12,493 nt of DNA from JBFLVT01 sp036804525 (GTDB taxonomy: Bacteria > Bacillota > Desulfotomaculia > Desulfotomaculales > JASEER01): contig DAIRSE010000038.1 in the NCBI GenBank assembly GCA_036804525.1, positions 1-12,493 on the forward strand, written 5' to 3'. This document shows positions 7,705 to 12,493 of the stretch, piece after piece. A program made the translations under genes and the position numbers. Each line of letters begins with the position of its first letter. The first letter of the stretch is position 1. The notes beneath the pieces are model-generated. The model was not told the origin of the DNA. It saw only the letters and a program-made list of their open reading frames with translations, and made no database searches.

Positions 7705-9263
7705 AGGTCCTGGTTGCCAGTCCGGTGCGCCAGAAACCGGCGGTATTAAAAGAATTCCTGTGGTCCCTGGAACAGCTCGAAACCACCGGAATGGATCTCG
7801 CCTTCGTGTTTGTTGATGATAACGACGAGGAAAGCGATCTGCTTAGGAATTTCGCGGCAGGCAGAACTAATGTTCGAATCTTCCGGGGCGGAACATCCGA
7901 AGAATACCGGTGCGACGAGAACACCCACCACTGGCAGGACAGCCTCATCTGGAAGGTGGCCGCCTACAAGGACAGGTTTATCGACATGGCCAGAGACGAA
8001 GGCTTTGACTTCCTCTTCCTCGTCGACTCCGACCTTGTGCTGCACCCTAAGACTTTGATCCACTTAGCCGGACTGGGTAAAGACATCGTTTCGGAAGTGT
8101 TCTGGACCAAGTGGCAGCCTGAGCTGCCCCCCCTGCCCCAGGTCTGGGTGGCTCACCAGTACCGCCTGCACCATATGCACCGTGGTGAAACATTGGGCCA
8201 GGACGAAGTCGGACGCAGGCAGAAAGAGTTCTTGGATATGCTTTGCATACCAGGAACCTATAAGGTCGGCGGGTTGGGCGCCTGTACGCTTATAAGCCGC
8301 AAAGCGATCTTGATGGGGGTTTCTTTCAGGGAAATCTACAATCTCGACCTTACCGGTGAGGACCGCCATTTCTGTATTCGGGCTGCCGCGTTGGGCTTGG
8401 AACTGTACGCCGACACCCACTATCCCCCCTACCACATCTACCGGGAATCCGAACTGGCCGGGCTTGAGGCTTATAAAAACCGCCACTTTTCGGCAGCGCC
8501 GAAACCCGCATCGCAGGAGGCCCTACAGGTTAAAGTCCAGGCTGCCGGCAGCCGGGCCAAAAGAGGAAGCAGGATCACCCTCGCCATGCTGGTCAGAAAC
8601 GAAGCCGGCCGTTACCTGGAACAAGTTTTGCGGCACGCCGCACAGTATGTGGATAACGCGGTGATCCTGGACGACGCCAGCGAGGATGACACGACAGAAG
8701 TCTGCCGGAGAGTCCTGAAAGACATCCCCCTGGCGCTTGTCGCCAGACAGGAACCGTCTTTCGACAACGAGATCGTTCTCCGCAAGCAGCTCTGGAACCT
8801 GGCCGTTACAACCCAACCTGACTGGATCCTGATTCTCGATGCCGATGAGATCTTTGAAGACCGCGCTGTAGAGGAAATCCGTACGCTGGCAGCCGACCCG
8901 GAAATCGAGGTTTACTCCTTCCGCCTGTACGACATGTGGGACGAACAACGCTACCGCGAGGACGCGTACTGGACGGCCCACCGCCGTTACTGGCCGCTGA
9001 TGGTTCGGTACATTCCCGGCTTTGACTACAAATGGCGGGAAACGCCCCTGCACTGCGGCCGCTTTCCGGCGAACATCACCCAGCTGAAAGGAGCAACCAG
9101 CAACCTGCGGGTCAAACACCTCGGCTGGATGAAACCCGCCGACCGCCTCGCCAAGTATTACCGCTACAAGCAGCTCGACCCCCAAGGACGGTACGGGATA
9201 ATGGAGCAGTACCTCTCCATCCTCGACCCGAAGCCCAACCTGGTCGCCTGGACCGAAGATTAG
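7698..9263 (+). CDS. Two-domain glycosyltransferase (GT-4)
   Basis: A 521-aa protein with two GT-A-like domains in tandem. The N-terminal domain (about 1-262) has a VLVASPVRQK start, FVFVDDNDEE (37-46), a DxD-type FLVDSDLVL (107-115), a glycine-rich GGLGACTLIS (191-200) and GEDRHFCIRA (220-229). That last motif is typical of the catalytic end of GT-A enzymes. A linker rich in Ala and Lys (265-290) leads to a GT2 domain (291-490): ITLAMLVRNEAG, ILDDASEDDTTE, WILILDADEIFED with DxD at 381-383, and VKHLGWM (472-478). Both domains look intact, so the enzyme may add two sugars or two linkage types. It lacks the TPR tail of its neighbours. The start is a GTG at 7698, overlapping GT-3 by seven bases, with AGGAGG about eight bases upstream. 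It is the last gene of the tight operon. Confidence 0.88.
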   Translation: MLKVLVASPVRQKPAVLKEFLWSLEQLETTGMDLAFVFVDDNDEESDLLRNFAAGRTNVRIFRGGTSEEYRCDENTHHWQDSLIWKVAAYKDRFIDMARDEGFDFLFLVDSDLVLHPKTLIHLAGLGKDIVSEVFWTKWQPELPPLPQVWVAHQYRLHHMHRGETLGQDEVGRRQKEFLDMLCIPGTYKVGGLGACTLISRKAILMGVSFREIYNLDLTGEDRHFCIRAAALGLELYADTHYPPYHIYRESELAGLEAYKNRHFSAAPKPASQEALQVKVQAAGSRAKRGSRITLAMLVRNEAGRYLEQVLRHAAQYVDNAVILDDASEDDTTEVCRRVLKDIPLALVARQEPSFDNEIVLRKQLWNLAVTTQPDWILILDADEIFEDRAVEEIRTLAADPEIEVYSFRLYDMWDEQRYREDAYWTAHRRYWPLMVRYIPGFDYKWRETPLHCGRFPANITQLKGATSNLRVKHLGWMKPADRLAKYYRYKQLDPQGRYGIMEQYLSILDPKPNLVAWTED

Positions 9264-9394
9264 ATGGCGGCGTCGTGATCCTACGAAAACCGGTTCGATG
9301 CCGTCATCCGGCCAGGCAATGCCGTGCCGCAGACGTCGTATTCACCGGCAGACAGCAATAGGTCCTTTGAGACCGTGAATTCGAGGTGCAGATT
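9264..9394 (+). other. Spacer with an in-frame continuation of GT-4
   Basis: These 131 bases separate GT-4 from the methyltransferase. In the reading frame of GT-4, past its TAG (9261-9263) and a second stop (TGA at 9276-9278), the frame is open again to a TGA at 9408-9410. It gives a plausible protein-like run (YENRFDAVIRPGNAV, then SYSPADSNRSFETV). This may be a decayed C-terminus of GT-4 or chance. No hairpin terminator or clear promoter is visible, so the methyltransferase is probably read from the same transcript. Confidence 0.35.
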
Positions 9395-10111
9395 ATGTCC
9401 GATGCGCTGACATCACGTTTCTTTGTGGAGTCCGACCCCGTGACGAGGAAGCTCGTCGTCGACATCCCGGTCGCGTGGTGGAGCAGGTTTTACGAGTACG
9501 AATGGGCCAGCCGGTTCTGCGAGAGCAAAGACGTGGCCCTGGACGCCGGCTGCGGGCTGGGGCACCCTTTTAAGTTCCACCTTGCCGATGTCTGCCGTGA
9601 GGTCCACGCCTGCGACCTCGACCCGGCGATCCACATGCTGAACGACAAGGATCATCTCGCCCGCATCTTCCGCGATTTCGGCTGTCCCGACCCGGACGGC
9701 CTGGCCCGGCGCTATCTGAACAAGGTCCGCTACGCCTGCTGTTCCATCACCGATCTGCCCTACGAGGACAAGAAGTTTGACAAGGTGTACTGCATTTCGG
9801 TGCTCGAACACCTCCCGGTCAGGGACATATCCCTTTCGCTGCGGGAGTTTCAAAGGACGCTGAAGGACGATGGGCTCATCGTCCTCACCCTTGACTACCC
9901 GACCGTTGACCTGGGATTACTGACATCGGCGGTATCGCAGCTCGGTCTGGTTTTTGCGGGAGACATATCCCTAACCAAGCCCGCCGACGCCGTGTATTCA
10001 AGCCTTTACAACCTCTATTGCTTTAGGGCCGTCCTGCGCAAACAGCCTCACCCGCCTGAACTCAAAAGGCCCGAGCCGCCGCAACCGGCCGTCATTCGCC
10101 GCCGCTTCTGA
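9395..10111 (+). CDS. SAM-dependent methyltransferase (class I)
   Basis: A 238-aa cytoplasmic protein with a class I (Rossmann) methyltransferase core. Motif I is ALDAGCGLGHP at 48-58, which binds S-adenosylmethionine. The acidic end of strand 2 is ACDLDP at 72-77, and the SITDLPYEDKKFDKVYCIS region (117-135) leads into EHLP, as in the Methyltransf_11/25 group. LKDDGLIVLTLDYP (156-169) forms the late strand. The C-terminus is Pro/Arg-rich. The ATG at 9395 is preferred over the in-frame GTG at 9386 because GAGGTG lies six bases before the ATG and includes that GTG. It follows the glycosyltransferase operon on the same strand and may O-methylate the glycan or a sugar precursor. That assignment rests on context only. 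Confidence 0.88.
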   Translation: MSDALTSRFFVESDPVTRKLVVDIPVAWWSRFYEYEWASRFCESKDVALDAGCGLGHPFKFHLADVCREVHACDLDPAIHMLNDKDHLARIFRDFGCPDPDGLARRYLNKVRYACCSITDLPYEDKKFDKVYCISVLEHLPVRDISLSLREFQRTLKDDGLIVLTLDYPTVDLGLLTSAVSQLGLVFAGDISLTKPADAVYSSLYNLYCFRAVLRKQPHPPELKRPEPPQPAVIRRRF

Positions 10112-10141
10112 CGCCCGGACAAAGGCCCGCAGAACAAAAGA

Positions 10142-10169
10142 ACAGGACCTTCTTGCGGGAAGGTCCTGT
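10142..10169 (-). terminator. Intrinsic terminator of the yabG-side genes
   Basis: A perfect 10-bp stem (ACAGGACCTT at 10142-10151 with AAGGTCCTGT at 10160-10169) has an 8-base loop. Read on the - strand it is followed by TCTTTTGTT, a usable T-rich tract, and it lies 16 bases after the stop of the 131-aa gene. On the + strand no T-run follows, so it is mainly a - strand terminator, though the hairpin could also slow transcription past the methyltransferase. Confidence 0.8.
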
Positions 10170-10185
10170 CGAACAGCCGCGGAAA

Positions 10186-10581
10186 TCAAGACATTAAGGC
10201 TCCCAACGGTTTATAAATCACCACGCCCAGCCCGTCGGTGATCACCAGGCTGTGGGGGCCGTCGTCCATTCCCTCGACGAAACAGGTCAGGATGAACATC
10301 TTCCTGGCGTTGTATGCCTTGCGAAAGCGGCGGAGCATCAGCTCGTCGAGGTTCGCCACCTCGGCCACCGGCTCGTCGCCGCTGAACACCCGCAAAGTAT
10401 AGCGCCCGTCGTCCTGGGTGACAAAGCCTACGCGGACGGCGGCACGGTTATCGTCATGTACTCTCGCGGAGACCCGCGCGACGAGCCTTTTGGCTTCCGC
10501 CAGCGCCCGCTCCTTTTCCGAGTAGCGGGCGCCGATCACGGGAACTTCATCGATCAGGGTCAGGGCAACATCTCCATTCAC
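10186..10581 (-). CDS. Unrecognised 131-aa protein downstream of yabG
   Basis: The GTG at 10581 is chosen as start because AAAGGAGGG stands just upstream on the - strand with good spacing. The in-frame ATG at 10605 would place this site inside the gene. The stop is a TAA-free TGA-type end at 10186, just before the terminator hairpin. The protein begins with a hydrophobic strand (VALTLIDEVPVIGARY) and continues with an Ala/Lys/Arg-rich helix (EKERALAEAKRLVARV). A strand and turn region follows (RVGFVTQDDGRYTLRVFSG), then an Arg-rich segment (LMLRRFRKAYNARKMFILT), and it ends LVITDGLGVVIYKPL. No signal peptide, membrane span or cysteine pair is seen. I do not recognise the family. Codon use matches the neighbours. 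It lies 110 bases downstream of yabG in the same orientation and may be sporulation-linked, which is inference. Confidence 0.75.
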   Translation of the reverse strand: MNGDVALTLIDEVPVIGARYSEKERALAEAKRLVARVSARVHDDNRAAVRVGFVTQDDGRYTLRVFSGDEPVAEVANLDELMLRRFRKAYNARKMFILTCFVEGMDDGPHSLVITDGLGVVIYKPLGALMS

Positions 10582-10664
10582 CAGGCACCCTCCTTTCTGT
10601 GGCATGATATGCCATTAAAAGAATGAATGCCCCAGTGAAATCCCAATACATGTAATTTTTCCCA

Positions 10665-10694
10665 CTTGTATATTGTACAGGTATACAGTATTCA
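10665..10694 (-). promoter_or_regulatory. Possible sporulation promoter for the 131-aa gene
   Basis: On the - strand TGAATA (plus positions 10689-10694, overlapping the yabG stop codon) is followed after 16 bases by TATACAAG (10665-10672). This loosely resembles sigma-G (TGMATA / CATACTA) or sigma-E (-10 CATACAAT) promoters. A second CATA-type element, CATATCATG, lies nearer the gene at about 10603-10611. Both matches are imperfect. Confidence 0.22.
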
Positions 10695-11543
10695 GTACGC
10701 CGACTTCGGCGCCCCCATGCGGTACTTGCCCTGCGTGTCGAGGCCCCCAATGCCGGGGTAGCCGGTGATCGTCGACTCGATCACGCTTTTCAGCGCCACG
10801 GCCTTGGACACGGGCGTATAGGCCACTTTTTCCACGATGAAGACCGGGTCGAAGGCGTGAATCAGGACGCGCTCAGGGGAGCTGGCAAAATTGGCCCCGG
10901 CCTCAAGAATCGCCTCATAGTAGGACTGGCAGGCGCCGGCGAAAATCACCAGGTCGTCGCGGCTTTTTTCCCACTGCCGGGCGGCGCGGACGGCCTCGAC
11001 AAAGTAGGCCGAGCTCCGGTAGTTCTTCATGTTCCGGAAGTCAGTCGTTCCCTTGGCCAGCGCGTCGTGTCCGGTCAAGACCAGCAAGTCGGGCCGGTGC
11101 TTTTGCAGAAGGGACACCACCTCTTTCGGCTGTTGCTTTTCCGGGATGTGGTAACCGTCGGCGGGTACGCCGAGCTGTCTGTAGGTAGTCATACACAGAT
11201 CGAGGTAATCACCGTCCCCGTCGATGTGCAGGACCTTCCCGGGTACGTCGAACGTCTGCACATCCGTGCGATTCAAGTTCCTGATCTGTTCACTTTCACG
11301 ACGCTCAAAACAGCGCTTCACAAGCTCGCCGCTCGACCTCATCACCCTGCGCCAGTATTCGGACACTTCTGCGGGGCTGATCTTCTCCAGGTCGTCTACG
11401 GGAGCGTCGGACACCAGCCGGATGTCCAGCCCACGCAAGGTGGCGTAAGGCAGGTTATCCCGCTCAAACAGCTCGACAACTTTGAAATAGATGTCTTTGT
11501 TGTAAGACTTCCGCCCAACGATGTCGCCTACTGCGATGTCCAC
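10692..11543 (-). CDS. yabG: Sporulation-specific protease YabG
   Basis: YabG is a cysteine protease (peptidase family U57) made in the mother cell late in sporulation. It processes spore coat proteins and, in clostridia, germination proteins. From the chosen start the protein has 283 residues, close to the usual ~290. Conserved blocks are visible: GDIVGRKSYN near the N-terminus, PGKVLHIDGDGDYL (~102-115), a VLTGHDA block with His 159, FAGACQS with Cys 205 (likely catalytic residues), and ANFASSPERVLIHAFDPVFI (217-236). A C-terminal GIGGLDTQGKYRMG follows. These match my memory of B. subtilis YabG closely. The GTG at 11543 is preferred, with GAAGGGGG eight bases upstream, because the protein then begins next to GDIVGRKSY as in the family. 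The longer frame to 11612 adds 23 unrelated residues. It diverges from a glycosyltransferase gene at 11672. Confidence 0.95.
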   Translation of the reverse strand: MDIAVGDIVGRKSYNKDIYFKVVELFERDNLPYATLRGLDIRLVSDAPVDDLEKISPAEVSEYWRRVMRSSGELVKRCFERRESEQIRNLNRTDVQTFDVPGKVLHIDGDGDYLDLCMTTYRQLGVPADGYHIPEKQQPKEVVSLLQKHRPDLLVLTGHDALAKGTTDFRNMKNYRSSAYFVEAVRAARQWEKSRDDLVIFAGACQSYYEAILEAGANFASSPERVLIHAFDPVFIVEKVAYTPVSKAVALKSVIESTITGYPGIGGLDTQGKYRMGAPKSAY

Positions 11544-11569
11544 GCGGCAAGCCCCCTTCTCGTTTTTTC

Positions 11570-11597
11570 CATAATATGCCGGGGGAACGATCGGGGT
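11570..11597 (-). promoter_or_regulatory. Possible SigK-type promoter of yabG
   Basis: On the - strand CATATTATG (plus positions 11570-11578) resembles the sigma-K -10 pattern CATANNNTA with one mismatch at the end. An AC (11596-11597) stands 17 bases upstream, as expected for the -35 element. The predicted transcript would start about 20 bases before the ribosome binding site. In B. subtilis yabG is transcribed by sigma-K, which supports the guess. Confidence 0.38.
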
Positions 11598-11671
11598 GAC
11601 TTGCCCAAGCACAACCGGTAGCGTAATTCCTTATCATGGCATGCGGGTCTTCTCAAACAAGGAGGAATCGC

Positions 11672-12463
11672 ATGCTCTGCGCGGTAATCCCCGTCAGAAA
11701 CGAAAGAGGCAGCATCGGTCACGTCATCCGCGCCGTCACGGCTGCGGGAGCGGACCGCGTCATCACCGTAATCAACGGCTGTACCGACGGCTCGGCGGCG
11801 ATTGTTCTGGAGCACGGCAGAGACGGCCGGGTGTTGCCGGTGTACTTTAGAGAGCCGCTGGGAATTGACGTGCCCCGCGCCGTAGGGGCGTCACTGGCCA
11901 AAGAGCTTAACGCGGCGGCTGTCCTGTTTGTCGACGGCGATATGCAGGGCGTCAGCGCGCATACGCTGCAAGAACTGTCTGCAGCGATCCTGGACCGGAG
12001 CTGCGACTGCGCCCTGGTCGACTGCTACCCGCCCGACGGCTCAAAAACCCCCGCTTCACCTCTGGCCCTGTATCTGATGAAGATAAGGACGCTGCTCAAC
12101 GCAGCAGCGGGCCTCGACCACCTGGGGGCGGCAACGCCGACTCACGGGCCGCACGCCTTGAGCAAACGCTTCCTGGAAAACGTTCCGCTGCGCGAACTGG
12201 CCGTTCCTCCCGTTGCCGTAGTCATGGGTGCCCAAGCCGGGCTGAACTTCTGCGTCGCCGCCGCTGTCCCACACGGGGCCCTGGGCTCGCCCAACAGGAG
12301 CGAGCGGCACGTCACCCGGCTGGCCGAAACGATTATCGGCGACTACCTCGAGGCTTTTTGCGTGCTGCAGCGAAGAGAAAGGTCACGTCGCCTGCACGGC
12401 CGCACCTATGAAGGATACAACAGCGAGCGCCGGTTTGATATCTTGGAACACATCATTGCCTGA
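11672..12463 (+). CDS. GT2-like glycosyltransferase, divergent from yabG
   Basis: A 263-aa single-domain GT-A protein. LCAVIPVRNERGSIGHVIRA (2-21) is the nucleotide-binding strand and helix. VINGCTDGSA (33-42) stands where most GT2 enzymes have DDGSTDGT, so the usual pair of aspartates before GS is replaced by Asn-Gly. The DxD motif is LFVDGDMQG (85-93), and THGPHALSKR near residue 155 is in the acceptor region. No membrane segment is evident. The ATG at 11672 has AAGGAGG six bases upstream (11659-11665) and is preferred over an ATG at 11636 that would place this site inside the gene. It resembles small GT2 enzymes of the glucosyl-3-phosphoglycerate synthase or dolichyl-phosphate mannose synthase type, but the substrate is unknown. 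The 128-base divergent region shared with yabG suggests, without proving, related timing of expression. Confidence 0.85.
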   Translation: MLCAVIPVRNERGSIGHVIRAVTAAGADRVITVINGCTDGSAAIVLEHGRDGRVLPVYFREPLGIDVPRAVGASLAKELNAAAVLFVDGDMQGVSAHTLQELSAAILDRSCDCALVDCYPPDGSKTPASPLALYLMKIRTLLNAAAGLDHLGAATPTHGPHALSKRFLENVPLRELAVPPVAVVMGAQAGLNFCVAAAVPHGALGSPNRSERHVTRLAETIIGDYLEAFCVLQRRERSRRLHGRTYEGYNSERRFDILEHIIA

Positions 12464-12493
12464 TAAAGCTTAAGGCATTGACTACTAAACAAA

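Noticed and set aside
9032..9361. 109-codon + strand frame overlapping the end of GT-4
   Set aside because: The Pro/Arg-rich translation is typical of an off-frame reading of GC-rich DNA, and there is no ribosome binding site. The overlapping GT-4 frame carries clear motifs.
11544..11612. Longer yabG start at 11612
   Set aside because: The 23 extra residues do not resemble the family N-terminus, and the strong Shine-Dalgarno sequence fits the GTG at 11543.
10857..11621. 254-codon + strand frame opposite yabG
   Set aside because: It mirrors the well-conserved yabG gene and has no recognisable domain or start site.
1..12493. Mobile element, CRISPR array, tRNA or rRNA
   Set aside because: No transposase, integrase, terminal inverted repeats, regularly spaced repeats or RNA-gene sequence could be recognised by eye. 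The repeated DNA seen is explained by glycosyltransferase paralogy.

Overview
The window is a scaffold piece from a genome with moderately high GC and contains three runs of exactly 100 N (1210-1309, 2414-2513, 4307-4406), which are placeholder gaps of unknown true size. A clear YabG sporulation protease gene, strong AGGAGG-type ribosome binding sites, frequent GTG starts and two DUF6385-type proteins point to an endospore-forming Bacillota, most likely a Peptococcaceae/Desulfotomaculum-Pelotomaculum-like anaerobe. The genus is inference. No rRNA, tRNA, CRISPR array, transposase or phage gene was seen.

Layout. 1-572 (+) is the 3' end of an unrecognised protein with a C-terminal coiled coil, closed by a bidirectional terminator at 598-630. 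686-2620 (-) holds three small genes: two paralogous DUF6385-type proteins, then a cysteine-rich protein whose 5' end is lost in a gap. 2754-9263 (+) is a tight operon of four glycosyltransferase genes with overlapping ends. The first three are paralogous GT-A (GT2-type) enzymes with TPR-like tails, and the fourth carries two glycosyltransferase domains in tandem. A SAM-dependent methyltransferase (9395-10111, +) follows after 131 bases. 10186-11543 (-) carries yabG and a 131-aa gene of unknown function, ended by a terminator at 10142-10169. A lone GT2-like glycosyltransferase (11672-12463, +) diverges from yabG.

Working hypothesis (inference). The DUF6385 and Cys-rich proteins, made in the opposite direction to a block of four glycosyltransferases and a methyltransferase and lying close to the spore-coat protease YabG, could form a spore-surface glycoprotein module. 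In that model the small proteins are structural substrates, the glycosyltransferases build a glycan on them and the methyltransferase caps or modifies it. Weak SigK-like -10 motifs upstream of yabG and in the divergent 2621-2753 region fit late mother-cell expression but do not prove it.
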